42,955 bases of DNA from Neisseria uirgultaei (GCF_962719845.1 NZ_CAUIYF010000014.1:1-42955), one strand, 5' to 3'; counted from the first letter of the stretch, positions 7,643-17,213 are shown. The notes: a model not told the origin generated them from the letters alone. Made by a program: numbers and translations.

Positions 7643-8953
7643 CTATCCCTTGGGCAATGCCTCTTCATCCAGCGATTTGAGCCACGCCAGCTTTTCGCCG
7701 ATTTTGATTTCCAGCCCGCGCGGAACGGGTTGATAGAAATCCGGTTCGTCCAAGCCGTCGGGCATATAGCTTTCACCGACGGCGTAGGCGTTCGGTTCGT
7801 CGTGGGCGTAGCGGTATTCGCGTCCGTAGCCCAATTCCTTCATCAACTTGGTCGGGGCGTTGCGCAGGTGGACGGGCACTTCGTCACTGGCGTTTTCTTT
7901 GACGAAGCGGCGCATTTGGTTGTATGCCTTGTAGCCCGCGTTGGATTTTGCAGCGGCGGCGAGATACAACACGGCTTGCGCTAAAGCGAGCTCCCCTTCT
8001 GGCGAGCCTAAGCGCTCATAAGTAGCGGCGGCATCATTGGCAATCGTTAAGGCACGCGGATCGGCCAAGCCGATGTCTTCCCATGCCATGCGGACAATGC
8101 GGCGGGCGAGATAGCGCGGGTCGGTGCCGCCGTCGAGCATACGGCAAAACCAATACAGCGCGGCATTCGGATGCGAACCGCGCACGGATTTGTGCAGGGC
8201 GGAGATTTGGTTGTAGAAACTCTCGCCGCCTTTGTCGAAACGGCGGATTTGCGCCCCGAGACTGTCGGCGAGAAATTCGGCGGTCAGGATTTTCAGACGG
8301 CGCGTGTCGGCGGTGCGTAACAGTTGTTCCAACAAATTCAACAATCTGCGCGCATCGCCGTCGGCGGTATTGACAAGCAGCTCCTGCGCATCGGCTTCAA
8401 TCGTAAACTCTTGGTATTTAGGTAAAGCCAAAACTTTGGCAACCAGCTTTTTGAGGCCGTCTGAAGACAAGGGCTGCAAAACATACACCTGCGCGCGGCT
8501 CAACAGCGCGGGATTCACTTCAAACGACGGATTTTCCGTCGTTGCGCCGATAAAGGTCAGCAAACCGCTTTCGACATGCGGCAAAAACGCGTCCTGCTGC
8601 GCCTTGTTGAAACGGTGGACTTCATCGACAAACAAAATCGTCGCGCGTCCCTGCTGCAAAGCAATTTCGGCTTTATCGATTGCCTCGCGTATGTCCTTCA
8701 CGCCGGAAAATACGGCGGAAACCGGCAGGAACTGGGCGTTGAAACTCTGCGCCAAAATCCGCGCCAGCGTGGTTTTTCCCACGCCCGGCGGCCCCCACAG
8801 CAGCATAGAATGCGGTTTGCCGCCCTCCACCGCCACGCGCAAAGGTTTGCCTTCTCCGATGAGATGTTCCTGCCCCACTACGTCGTCAAGCGTATGCGGA
8901 CGCAATCGTTCGGCAAGCGGTGCGTCGGGTTCTCGGGCAAACAAATCGGTCAT
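7643..8953 (-). CDS. rarA: Replication-associated recombination protein A (AAA+ ATPase)
   Basis: RarA/MgsA (WRNIP1/Mgs1 family) acts at stalled replication forks and binds single-stranded DNA ends and SSB. The 436 residues are the usual length. The AAA+ core shows Walker A GPPGVGKTTLAR near residues 54-65, Walker B ILFVDEVHRFNK near 107-118 and sensor-1 GATTENPSF. The C-terminal tetramerisation part carries DPRYLARRIVRMAWEDIG and KSNAGYKAYNQMR. The N-terminus DLFAREPDAPLAERLRP is typical of the family. The start has GGAG upstream; TATAAT-like bases at 8987-8992 on the minus strand could be its -10. An AG-type uptake sequence (8454-8465) lies inside the gene. Confidence 0.95.
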   Translation of the reverse strand: MTDLFAREPDAPLAERLRPHTLDDVVGQEHLIGEGKPLRVAVEGGKPHSMLLWGPPGVGKTTLARILAQSFNAQFLPVSAVFSGVKDIREAIDKAEIALQQGRATILFVDEVHRFNKAQQDAFLPHVESGLLTFIGATTENPSFEVNPALLSRAQVYVLQPLSSDGLKKLVAKVLALPKYQEFTIEADAQELLVNTADGDARRLLNLLEQLLRTADTRRLKILTAEFLADSLGAQIRRFDKGGESFYNQISALHKSVRGSHPNAALYWFCRMLDGGTDPRYLARRIVRMAWEDIGLADPRALTIANDAAATYERLGSPEGELALAQAVLYLAAAAKSNAGYKAYNQMRRFVKENASDEVPVHLRNAPTKLMKELGYGREYRYAHDEPNAYAVGESYMPDGLDEPDFYQPVPRGLEIKIGEKLAWLKSLDEEALPKG

Positions 8954-9036
8954 AAGGGCTCCGTCAACAGGTTTTCAAACAATATGATTATACGGCAGGG
9001 AAAGGCGGCGTGCCGCATACGGATTCCGCCCCGCCG

Positions 9037-9066
9037 TTTACATTAAGCCGATATTAGGCGTATGCT
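9037..9066 (+). promoter_or_regulatory. Candidate promoter of the left autotransporter
   Basis: TTTACA (9037-9042), an 18-bp spacer and TATGCT (9061-9066), about 105 bp before the start codon. No homopolymer or short tandem repeat is visible here, unlike many phase-variable neisserial autotransporter promoters. Confidence 0.4.
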
Positions 9067-9171
9067 GAAAAAGACGAGAGACTTCACACACTATATCCGG
9101 CCGGAGTCCGATTCCGCACCGGCACAACAATACTCAAATCAGAGTTTCAATTAAACATTAAGGAGACTTTG

Positions 9172-12100
9172 ATGAAACAAAATAGAAAATTTGCTTTATC
9201 TACCATTGCTTTGTTGATTCAAACGGCAGTGGCAATGCAAGCCAATGCAGAAGCTAGGGAAATACCTGTTGGTAAAACAACTGATTATATTGGATTAATT
9301 ACCAATGATGAAGAACAGGTATGGACTAATGATAGCATTATAGTTAATAAATATATTCAACCTTATTGGGAAAAGAATAAACCGCACAGAAAATTGGGAG
9401 TAGTTACGACAGGTAAAGGAGACAATGGAAACTTAGAAGTTAATGGTTTTTATGGCATTCTTTCCTATGCGGATAGAGGTTTGGAGTATAAACCAGAATT
9501 ATATATAAAAAGTAATAATGACATTACATTTAATAATAACTTTCAATCTGTATATATCCAGCCACATTCTAATAAGGTCAGTTTAGATGCAAAAGGAAAA
9601 ATTGATTTTAATTTAAATATTCTTGAAAAGCATTTAGATGATAAGAATCAAGAATACTTAGTCAATGATAAATCTTTAATTAAATATCTCAACTACACCA
9701 CAGACGGCACTAAAGGCTCATTATCTCTAACCTCCAAATTAGGCAACCATCTTAACTTAAATGCAAAAATACACAAAGGTATTCACCATAGCGGTATTGT
9801 CAACCATTTAAATACAAATGTTAATTTGACGGCAACAGAAGGCGATAATGTTATTGCCCTTAATGCACATTTAGAAGACAAAATTGATAACCCAGCAAAT
9901 TTTAGCACCCCAAGTTATTTAAGAGGAATTGAAACCGCCTTTAAATCTCACACCACCTTAGTTGGAGAAAATAATAAAGTTTCCATTACAACTGAAGGCA
10001 ATGGATTAGGATTAGGATTAGGTAAACGAAACCCTAGTAATGACAGCCCTTATTCAGGGCATACCACAGGTATTTTTGTTAATAATCAATCGAATAATTT
10101 AACCGATCCAACTATTGATAAGTTTAGTTCTGTAAATTTAAAAGCGACCAAAGGCAATAACGAAGTAGATATAAACGTAAGAAACCATTCTTCTGTAAAA
10201 GGGATTGTCGCCATTCAGAATGCAAAAGCGACTCTTGAAGCAGAAGAAGGTAATAATATCATTAAGGTAAGAAACCCAGATTTAAATACACCTATTGAGA
10301 AAGCGGAAGGCGAACACTACAGGGCAGGTATTCAATCAGCAACCGACAGTAAAGTCACCTTGACTGCCAAAAATAATATTGTGGAAGTCTCTGGTAATCT
10401 GATGAATCAAGAAGGTTTTCAAGTTTTCGCCAACTCTTCCATTACAGCAACAGCAAAAGAAAACAATGAAATTACGGTTGAAAACGCAGCCTATAGTAGC
10501 GACGGCGTGGCGACTTTAATCCCCCAAGCTAATGACCGCCCTTCATTAACTAATGATGGCAATAAAATTATCTTAGAAGCAGGTAAAGATAATATCATTA
10601 CTATGAGAGCTACCGACGCAGATATGGATTATCTTGAAAATTCTACTGTGTTAAAGGAAACCGATTATTATAAAGATAAAAAAGGCTCAAATGGCATATT
10701 TAGTGCGGGAGATAAGTCTTTAGTTAAATTGACGGGTGAAAATAATTATGTTCTCACTGAATTAAGCGACAAAGCGAGAGCTTTTAAACATAATGGCGTG
10801 ATGTCGCAAGATGGCGCTAAAGTTGAGATTACCGCCAAAGAAGATAATGCTATTGCAGGGGCAAATAATGGGTCTAATGCTAACACTCAAGCTACTGTCA
10901 CTATTGATGGTAAAAATAATACTATTTTAGCCTTTCAAAATGGAATGATAGCATTTGGTAAAGGCACACAAACTGTGACTGCTATTGAGAAAAATGAGAT
11001 TATTAGTGGTGGAAGCGGTATCTTGACTAGACATGAAGGAAGTCGCATTACTTTAAATGGAAAGATAAACCAAGTGTCTAGTAAAGTGGGTTTACATGCC
11101 TCTGAAAAAAGTCAGCAAACTTTAAAAGCAGAAGATAAAAACGAAGTTAATGGCAGTAATGTTGCTATTTACAGTGATGATTCAACTATTAATTTAGATT
11201 CTCAAAAAAGCAATATTGTTAATCTCAATGGTAACTCTAAAAACGATAAAACTGTTAATATATTTGCCTCAAATAATGGTTCAATCTCATTAACTGCAAA
11301 AGAAGACAATACGATTAATGCAAAACACGAAGGGATTAAATCAGATAATAAGGCAAGTGTTACTTTAACTGCTGGAAGCAATACTATTAAAGCCTCTGAA
11401 ACAGGTATTTATTCATTAAACAGTGCTAAAGTAGATGTAAATGGTCAAATTAAACTAAGCTCAAAAATTGCTAATCACGCATCAACCGAAGGTAATATCA
11501 AGCTAAATTATGCTGATAAGAGTGAAATTACGGGTGCAACCATCGCAAATGGCGGTAATATTGCGATTAAACCATTAGATTTCTCTACTCACACCATGGC
11601 ATTAACAGGTGATGTATTATCCGTTAATAAGGGTAAAGTAGAATTAAACCTTACACCAAACAGTCATTTGGTAGGGCGCTTAGATAACTTTGCGAAATTT
11701 GATCATCCTGAACATAAAAACTTATTCAATCGATATATTAATGGTCTTGATGCCAAAAGTGCGGGCGAAATTAACCTTAATTTAGCTAAAGACGCATTAT
11801 GGACGATGACAGGTCAAAGCTGGATGGATAAATTGAGCGGCGAAGGTACGGTTGATTTTGACAGTAACAGCAAAACGAGCGGACGCGCCTTACATATCGG
11901 CGAATTGGCGGGTGCCAATAAATTCTTGATGCATCTGAATAAAGACGGCATTCACAGCGATATGCTCTATGTGAAAAAAGGAACGTCCACTCCGCAAGAA
12001 GTCGTCGTCAAAAATCTGTCCGAAGTGCTCGACAGTATGAATTACGGCGAACGTTTGCGTTTCGCTACGGTAACAGACTCAAAAAATGAATTTGTGAACG

Positions 12101-13254
12101 GTAAAAAATATATTGACGATACGCACCTTATGGAGGATGCCCTGACTGTCGAATACTCCGCACATAACGGCGATAAAAACAACGAGGATGCCTATAATAA
12201 ATCCTTTAACGGCTCTGAAATGACGACGGAAAAAGCCGGAAATAATTATATCGATCAAACTTATGCCGGTGGTAACAGGCAAAATGTCTATTTGGTCAAA
12301 CAGGCTACCGGCAATCCGAGCCGAAATATCAAAAATATCAATGATATGTTCGACTCAACCGCACATTATGCGTTCACTTTGGATACTTATACCAAACGCG
12401 AAGGGGAGCGGGCTTTTTCAACGTTGGATAAAAAAGAAGGCGATTGGATAAGGCTGACGCATACCCGTTTGATTCAATCCAATGCGTTTAGGTTTCATAA
12501 CAACGATTTTGAAATCGGATATGACCGCTTCAGCCTCAACGAGCAGGAGAAAAAACGCAAATGGGGCATAAGTTTCGACTACGGCCACGGCAGGACATCA
12601 TTATGGAATACGTTTGGCAAGGGCAAAATCAGGAAATATGAATTGGCTCTGTACAATACTACCCAATACATAGATAAAGAAGGAGACGAAACAGGGTATA
12701 TCGACAATGTATTAAAAATAGGAAAACTGCGTAACCGTGTGATTGCACGAAATCATATGGGGCAATTATGGGGCGAGGGAAAATATAGCAACACCCTATT
12801 CTCTATCAGCACCGAATACGGCCGCCGTAAATTTTTGGATGACGATAAATTGTGGCGGATTACACCGCAAGTACAGTTGCAATATTCCTATTTGAGAGGT
12901 GCCGACTATCGGCTCGATAACGGCATAAACGTCAATTTAAGCCACGTAAACAGCCTGATAGGCCGTTTGGGTTTGGATGTCGTGAGAAAATTTGACGAAG
13001 GCAAAAAACTTTTCTATATCAAAGGCAATATCCTTCATGAATTTTTGGGCAGCCGTTCCTTTAAGGCATTTGAAGGCAACAGCAATTATGCTCAAAAATG
13101 GAATACGAGGGGGACTTGGTATTCCGCCGGATTGGGCTACAATGCGCGGACAGGCAAAAAAACGAATGTCTTTGCCGATGCGGAAAAAGAGTTTTCCGGC
13201 GGGAAAAAAGGATCGTACAACATCCGCTTATCCATTTCCCATCAGTTTGACTGA
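9172..13254 (+). CDS. Autotransporter with AT-rich repetitive beta-helix passenger
   Basis: A 1360-residue type Va autotransporter. ATG 9172 is chosen because AGGAGA lies five bases upstream. A signal peptide covers about residues 1-26 (basic MKQNRKF, hydrophobic core, QANA). The passenger (about 27-1060) contains many units of the form (S/A)xVTLTAxxxNxI with frequent GI or GIYS turns, as expected for a parallel beta-helix. The last 270 residues (from about 1092, GDWIRLTHTRL) form the outer-membrane barrel and end in SISHQFD, with a near-terminal aromatic. DNA coding for the first 880 residues is very AT-rich, while the linker and barrel are closer to neighbouring genes in composition, suggesting a mosaic. 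No protease triad is evident, so adhesion or biofilm is more likely than proteolysis, but the function is unknown. It is not AutA, App or NalP as I know them. Confidence 0.88.
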   Translation: MKQNRKFALSTIALLIQTAVAMQANAEAREIPVGKTTDYIGLITNDEEQVWTNDSIIVNKYIQPYWEKNKPHRKLGVVTTGKGDNGNLEVNGFYGILSYADRGLEYKPELYIKSNNDITFNNNFQSVYIQPHSNKVSLDAKGKIDFNLNILEKHLDDKNQEYLVNDKSLIKYLNYTTDGTKGSLSLTSKLGNHLNLNAKIHKGIHHSGIVNHLNTNVNLTATEGDNVIALNAHLEDKIDNPANFSTPSYLRGIETAFKSHTTLVGENNKVSITTEGNGLGLGLGKRNPSNDSPYSGHTTGIFVNNQSNNLTDPTIDKFSSVNLKATKGNNEVDINVRNHSSVKGIVAIQNAKATLEAEEGNNIIKVRNPDLNTPIEKAEGEHYRAGIQSATDSKVTLTAKNNIVEVSGNLMNQEGFQVFANSSITATAKENNEITVENAAYSSDGVATLIPQANDRPSLTNDGNKIILEAGKDNIITMRATDADMDYLENSTVLKETDYYKDKKGSNGIFSAGDKSLVKLTGENNYVLTELSDKARAFKHNGVMSQDGAKVEITAKEDNAIAGANNGSNANTQATVTIDGKNNTILAFQNGMIAFGKGTQTVTAIEKNEIISGGSGILTRHEGSRITLNGKINQVSSKVGLHASEKSQQTLKAEDKNEVNGSNVAIYSDDSTINLDSQKSNIVNLNGNSKNDKTVNIFASNNGSISLTAKEDNTINAKHEGIKSDNKASVTLTAGSNTIKASETGIYSLNSAKVDVNGQIKLSSKIANHASTEGNIKLNYADKSEITGATIANGGNIAIKPLDFSTHTMALTGDVLSVNKGKVELNLTPNSHLVGRLDNFAKFDHPEHKNLFNRYINGLDAKSAGEINLNLAKDALWTMTGQSWMDKLSGEGTVDFDSNSKTSGRALHIGELAGANKFLMHLNKDGIHSDMLYVKKGTSTPQEVVVKNLSEVLDSMNYGERLRFATVTDSKNEFVNGKKYIDDTHLMEDALTVEYSAHNGDKNNEDAYNKSFNGSEMTTEKAGNNYIDQTYAGGNRQNVYLVKQATGNPSRNIKNINDMFDSTAHYAFTLDTYTKREGERAFSTLDKKEGDWIRLTHTRLIQSNAFRFHNNDFEIGYDRFSLNEQEKKRKWGISFDYGHGRTSLWNTFGKGKIRKYELALYNTTQYIDKEGDETGYIDNVLKIGKLRNRVIARNHMGQLWGEGKYSNTLFSISTEYGRRKFLDDDKLWRITPQVQLQYSYLRGADYRLDNGINVNLSHVNSLIGRLGLDVVRKFDEGKKLFYIKGNILHEFLGSRSFKAFEGNSNYAQKWNTRGTWYSAGLGYNARTGKKTNVFADAEKEFSGGKKGSYNIRLSISHQFD

Positions 13255-13320
13255 ATGATTGAAACCTTATCGCAACAATAGGTTAAATCCATTCAAGTCT
13301 CTAGGATAAACCACAATGAA

Positions 13321-13353
13321 ATGCCGTCTGAACCGCTTTCAGACGGCATTTTT
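13321..13353. terminator. Inverted DUS terminator after the autotransporter
   Basis: ATGCCGTCTGAA, a four-base loop, TTTCAGACGGCAT then TTTTG: hairpin plus T-run, 67 bp beyond the autotransporter stop. The rest of 13355-13557 has no gene; a TATAAT at 13404-13409 with a poor -35 may drive the following lipoprotein gene. Confidence 0.8.
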
Positions 13354-13557
13354 GCAAACAGGCAAAATGACGGCGGCGGGATTTTTTATTTTCCCGATTG
13401 AAGTATAATGTCGCCGGATTCAACCGGATATTCAAACGGTTTACTCCAACACTCGGAACGGCGCATAAAACGCCGCCCTGCGCGTTATCCCGAACGGGGC
13501 GGCTAATCAGCTCCTATCGCCATAAAACGGCGGGGTTTCAACCGAAAAGGAATTGAG

Positions 13558-13926
13558 ATGAATAAAACCTTATCTATTTTGCCGGTGGCAATCTTACTCG
13601 GCGGCTGCGCCGGCGGCGGCAACACATTCAGTGGCTTAGACGGCGGCACGGGTATGGGCGGCAGCATCGTCAAAATGGCGGTAGAAAGCCAATGCCGTGC
13701 GGAATTGAACAAACGCAGCGAATGGCGTTTGACCGCGCTGGCGATGAGTGCCGAAAAACAGGCGGAATGGGAAAACAAGATTTGCGGCTGCGCTACCGAA
13801 GAAGCACCCAACCAGCTGACCGGCAACGATGTGATGCAGATGCTGAACCAGTCCACGCGCAATCAGGCGCTTGCCGCCCTGACCGCCAAAACGGTTTCTG
13901 CCTGCTTCGGCAGGCTATACCGCTAA
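13558..13926 (+). CDS. Putative lipoprotein of unknown function
   Basis: A 122-residue protein with a lipoprotein signal: basic MNKT, hydrophobic stretch and lipobox LLGGC, so Cys17 would be acylated after signal peptidase II cleavage. A Gly-rich linker follows (GGGNTFSGLDGGTGMGG). The mature part has four further cysteines (in ESQCRAEL, KICGCA and SACFGRL), which could form disulfides in the periplasm. The ribosome binding site is AAGGAATTGAG. It lies 72 bp before thrC on the same strand with one uptake sequence between. I recognise no domain; conserved neisserial lipoproteins of this type are uncharacterised. Confidence 0.75.
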   Translation: MNKTLSILPVAILLGGCAGGGNTFSGLDGGTGMGGSIVKMAVESQCRAELNKRSEWRLTALAMSAEKQAEWENKICGCATEEAPNQLTGNDVMQMLNQSTRNQALAALTAKTVSACFGRLYR

Positions 13927-13949
13927 AATCTTCAAAAGGTGTGGCGGCA

Positions 13950-13961
13950 ATGCCGTCTGAA
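13950..13961 (+). repeat. Single DUS before thrC
   Basis: One perfect ATGCCGTCTGAA without an inverted partner, 38 bp before the thrC start. Confidence 0.85.
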
Positions 13962-13998
13962 GCCGTTTTTATTGCAACTTTTACAGAAGGGAAAATTG

Positions 13999-15408
13999 AT
14001 GGACTACATCAGCACACGCGGCGAAACCGCACCCAAACCGTTCAGCGAAGTTTTATTGATGGGGCTCGCCCCCGACGGCGGGCTAATGCTGCCGGAACAT
14101 TATCCGCAAATCGGGCGGGAAACCTTGGACAAATGGCGCGGTTTGGCTTATCCCGAATTGGCGTTTGAAATTATGCGCCTGTTCGTTACCGACATTCCGG
14201 AGGACGATTTGCGCGATATTCTGAACCGTACTTACACGGAAGCGGCGTTCGGCACTAAGGAAATCACCCCCGTCCGCACGCTTTCAGACGGCATCAAAAT
14301 CCAAGCCTTGTCCAACAGCCCGACGCTGGCGTTCAAAGATATGGCAATGCAGTTTTTGGGCAATGCGTTTGAATATGTTTTAAACAAAGAAGGCAAAAAA
14401 CTCAATATCTTGGGCGCAACCAGCGGCGATACGGGTTCGGCTGCGGAATATGCCTTGCGCGGCAAAAAGGGCGTGAACGTATTTATGTTGTCGCCCGACG
14501 GTAAGATGAGCGCGTTCCAACGCGCGCAAATGTACAGCCTGCAAGACGGAAATATCCACAATATCGCCGTGAAGGGGATGTTTGACGACTGTCAGGACAT
14601 TGTGAAGGCGGTGCAAAACGATGCCGCGTTCAAGGAAAAATACCATATCGGTACGGTCAACTCGATTAACTGGGGACGCATCGTCGCGCAAGTGGTTTAT
14701 TACTTTGCGGGCTATTTCAAGGCGACGCAAAGCAATGACGAGCAAGTCAGCTTCTGCGTGCCGAGCGGCAACTTCGGCAACGTTTGCGCGGGACACATCG
14801 CCAAACAAATGGGCCTGCCTATCCGCCGCCTGATTGTGGCGACCAATGAAAACGATGTGTTGGACGAGTTTTTCAAAACCGGCGCATACCGCCCGCGCAA
14901 CAGCGCGCATACTTATGTTACCTCCAGCCCGTCGATGGACATTTCCAAAGCGTCCAACTTCGAGCGTTTCGTGTTCGACCTGATGGATCGCGATCCTCAG
15001 GAAATCAATACGCTGTGGGCGGAAGTGGCGGCGGGTAAGGGCTTTAACCTGCGGTTTGCCTTGGACAAAGTTGGCGGCAAATACGGCTTTACCTCCGGCA
15101 AATCTACCCACGCCGACCGCCTCGCCACCATCAGACAGGTTTACGAGCAAGACCAAGAACTCATCGACCCGCACACTGCCGACGGCGTAAAAGTCGCCCG
15201 CGAAGTGCGTGAAGAAGGTGAAACGGTGGTTTGTTTGGAAACCGCGTTGGCGGCGAAATTCGATGCGACCATACGCGAAGCCGTCGGCGATGTCGCCATT
15301 CCGCGCCCTGCCGCGCTGGAAGGTTTGGAAAAATTGCCGCAGCGCGTGCAAACCGTGCCGAACAGTGCGGATGCGGTAAAAGGCATCATCGAACAAACCC
15401 TTGCCTGA
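13999..15408 (+). CDS. thrC: Threonine synthase
   Basis: Converts O-phosphohomoserine to threonine and phosphate; PLP enzyme, last step of threonine synthesis. The protein is 469 residues and starts MDYISTRGETAPKPF, the standard N-terminus; the start at 13999 is preferred over an upstream in-frame codon because AAGGG lies just ahead. The PLP lysine is in SPTLAFKDMAMQFLG (Lys113). The phosphate-binding loop LGATSGDTGSAAEYA and the motif VPSGNFGNVCAG are present. An inverted uptake sequence (14283-14294) lies in the coding region as part of LSDGIKIQ. Downstream, 46 bp separate it from the kinase-fold gene, so a shared transcript is possible. Confidence 0.96.
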   Translation: MDYISTRGETAPKPFSEVLLMGLAPDGGLMLPEHYPQIGRETLDKWRGLAYPELAFEIMRLFVTDIPEDDLRDILNRTYTEAAFGTKEITPVRTLSDGIKIQALSNSPTLAFKDMAMQFLGNAFEYVLNKEGKKLNILGATSGDTGSAAEYALRGKKGVNVFMLSPDGKMSAFQRAQMYSLQDGNIHNIAVKGMFDDCQDIVKAVQNDAAFKEKYHIGTVNSINWGRIVAQVVYYFAGYFKATQSNDEQVSFCVPSGNFGNVCAGHIAKQMGLPIRRLIVATNENDVLDEFFKTGAYRPRNSAHTYVTSSPSMDISKASNFERFVFDLMDRDPQEINTLWAEVAAGKGFNLRFALDKVGGKYGFTSGKSTHADRLATIRQVYEQDQELIDPHTADGVKVAREVREEGETVVCLETALAAKFDATIREAVGDVAIPRPAALEGLEKLPQRVQTVPNSADAVKGIIEQTLA

Positions 15409-15454
15409 TGTCCCGTGTGGGCAGCATTCCGCCCGAACTTAAGATTGAAAGAAA

Positions 15455-16249
15455 ATGACCTTACCTATGCAGGAAACCCGTTTTTCTATACTGCTGGACG
15501 AATTAGCGGCAAAACAGGAGGCCGCCATCGCCCCCCACCTGCTTCCCGACGGAACCAAGGTATGGGTACGCAAAGCAGGCAGGCACAATGCGCTATGGCG
15601 TTACGCGCTGCTCGGTATGGTTGCCCGATATTTGAAACTGGGGGTGTTGAAGCCGGTCCCCAGCCTCGGCGGCGAGCCTGCCATTGCAACCGAATCAAAA
15701 CGCCTGTACGAATTGCGCTCGGCGGGGATAGCCGTTCCTGAATTGCTCGCCGTCCGGAAAAATGCCCTTATGTTCGGCAATTTGGCAGGCATCCCGCTCG
15801 ATGCGCAAATCCGCCAAGAAGCCGAAGCCGGAAAGGCGGACGCTTGGCTTGCCGGTTTGGAAGCCATTGCACGCGTGCATGAAAAACGGCAGTTCCTCAG
15901 TCAGGCGTTTGCGCGGAATATGATGTCGGACGGAAAAAACATCAGCTTTTTGGATTTTGAAGACGACCCTTCCGAAGTCCTGACCATAGCGCAATGCCAA
16001 GCCCGCGATTGGCTCTGCTACATCCATTCGACCGCACTGATATTGAAAAACGGCGGGCTGCTGGAAACGGCTGCGGAAAAATGGGGCGACGTATTGTCGA
16101 ATCAGCCTGCCGAAATACAAAAGCTGATTGCCGCCACCGTCAAACCGATCCTCCCGATACGCAGGCTGGAACACCCACGCTGGGGACGGGACGCGCTCAG
16201 GCTGGCAGCCTCGATTTCCCTGATTTCCCTTGCCGATATGCCGCCGTAA
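15455..16249 (+). CDS. Kinase-fold protein (BUD32/LPS-kinase-like), possibly inactive
   Basis: A 264-residue cytoplasmic protein. The order of features suits the small kinase families related to BUD32 and Kdo/lipopolysaccharide kinases: DGTKVWVRKAG (beta-3 lysine), GIAVPELLAVR (hinge region), a catalytic-loop-like FLSQAFARNMM, then FLDFEDDP in the place of the metal-binding DFE. In active relatives the loop reads H-A-D-L/F-x-x-N; here it aligns as S-Q-A-F-A-R-N, so the catalytic Asp appears missing. The C-terminal helical part (QARDWLCYIHSTALIL) is conserved in character. It follows thrC and precedes fpr with a terminator-like uptake-sequence pair after it. Family assignment is from motif reading and moderate; substrate unknown. 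Confidence 0.6.
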   Translation: MTLPMQETRFSILLDELAAKQEAAIAPHLLPDGTKVWVRKAGRHNALWRYALLGMVARYLKLGVLKPVPSLGGEPAIATESKRLYELRSAGIAVPELLAVRKNALMFGNLAGIPLDAQIRQEAEAGKADAWLAGLEAIARVHEKRQFLSQAFARNMMSDGKNISFLDFEDDPSEVLTIAQCQARDWLCYIHSTALILKNGGLLETAAEKWGDVLSNQPAEIQKLIAATVKPILPIRRLEHPRWGRDALRLAASISLISLADMPP

Positions 16250-16267
16250 GCCGCCGCCCGCCGCGCG

Positions 16268-16295
16268 ATGCCGTCTGAAGCCCTTCAGACGGCAT
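16268..16295. terminator. Inverted DUS pair after the kinase-fold gene
   Basis: ATGCCGTCTGAAG faces CTTCAGACGGCAT with a minimal loop, 18 bp after the stop codon and before the fpr promoter. Confidence 0.75.
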
Positions 16296-16316
16296 ATAAC
16301 CAACGCGCATCAAGCA

Positions 16317-16345
16317 TTGTCGCAACCATCCGTTTCGTTTAGAAT
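16317..16345 (+). promoter_or_regulatory. Sigma-70-type promoter of fpr
   Basis: TTGTCG (16317-16322), exactly 17 bp, TAGAAT (16340-16345), about 90 bp before the fpr start. Confidence 0.6.
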
Positions 16346-16436
16346 TTTGACTTTATCCCGAATCGGGCAGACATTTCCACTCTGCCGCACGTCCCGAACA
16401 AGCACTATCCATTTCTTTTACTGACAGGAAACCCAA

Positions 16437-17213
16437 ATGGCAGCATTCAATACCCAAAAAGTATTGTCCGTACACCACTGGACAGACGCATATTTTACCT
16501 TTACCTGCACCCGAGACGAATCGTTGCGCTTTGAAAACGGACAGTTCGTTATGGTCGGATTGATGGTGGACGGCAAGCCGCTGATGCGCGCATACAGCGT
16601 CGCCTCCGCCAACTGGGAAGAACACCTCGAATTTTTCAGCATTAAAGTCCAAGACGGCCCTCTGACCAGCCGCCTGCAACACCTTAAAGTCGGCGACGAC
16701 GTGTTAATCAGCAAAAAACCGACCGGAACATTGGTTGCCGGCGACCTGAATCCGGGCAAACACCTTTACCTGTTGAGCACCGGTACCGGCATCGCCCCTT
16801 TCTTGAGCATCACCAAAGACCCCGAAATTTACGAGCAATTTGAAAAAATCATCCTCGTACACGGTGTGCGCTACAAAAAAGATTTGGCGTACTACGACCG
16901 CTTTACCAAAGAATTGCCCGAACACGAATACCTCGGCGACTTGGTTAAAGAAAAACTGATTTACTACCCGATTGTTTCGCGTGAAGAATTCGAACACCAC
17001 GGCCGCCTGACCGACCTGATGGTAAGCGGCAAATTGTTTGAAGACATCGGCCTGCCCAAAATCAATCCTCAAGACGACCGCGCCATGCTGTGCGGCAGCC
17101 CCGCGATGCTGAAAGACACCTGCAAAGTTTTGGACGATTTCGGACTGACCGTCTCTCCGAAAACAGGCGTACGCGGCGATTACCTGATTGAGCGCGCATT
17201 TGTGGACCAATAA
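16437..17213 (+). CDS. fpr: Ferredoxin/flavodoxin-NADP+ reductase
   Basis: FAD enzyme that moves electrons between NADPH and ferredoxin or flavodoxin; supports iron-sulfur and radical enzymes and the oxidative stress response. At 258 residues it is a typical bacterial FNR. FAD-binding RAYSVAS is near residue 50, NADP-binding LSTGTGIAPFLSI near 115-127, CGSPAML near 222-228, and the C-terminus YLIERAFVDQ stacks near the flavin in this subclass. The start has AGGAAA eight bases upstream. It is a single-gene unit: own promoter upstream and a strong terminator downstream. Confidence 0.95.
   Translation: MAAFNTQKVLSVHHWTDAYFTFTCTRDESLRFENGQFVMVGLMVDGKPLMRAYSVASANWEEHLEFFSIKVQDGPLTSRLQHLKVGDDVLISKKPTGTLVAGDLNPGKHLYLLSTGTGIAPFLSITKDPEIYEQFEKIILVHGVRYKKDLAYYDRFTKELPEHEYLGDLVKEKLIYYPIVSREEFEHHGRLTDLMVSGKLFEDIGLPKINPQDDRAMLCGSPAMLKDTCKVLDDFGLTVSPKTGVRGDYLIERAFVDQ

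Noticed and set aside
7415..7984. Plus-strand frame across the rarA 3' end
   Set aside because: Half of it is antisense to rarA and the rest is built from uptake sequences; no family or ribosome binding site.
9700..11500. Repeats in the left autotransporter as a CRISPR-like array
   Set aside because: The similarity is at protein level (beta-helix units) with irregular spacing; no identical direct DNA repeats.
11757..12365. Haemophilus uptake signals in the left autotransporter
   Set aside because: Only one-mismatch forms (AAGTGCGGG, ACCGCACAT) were seen, which is within chance expectation.
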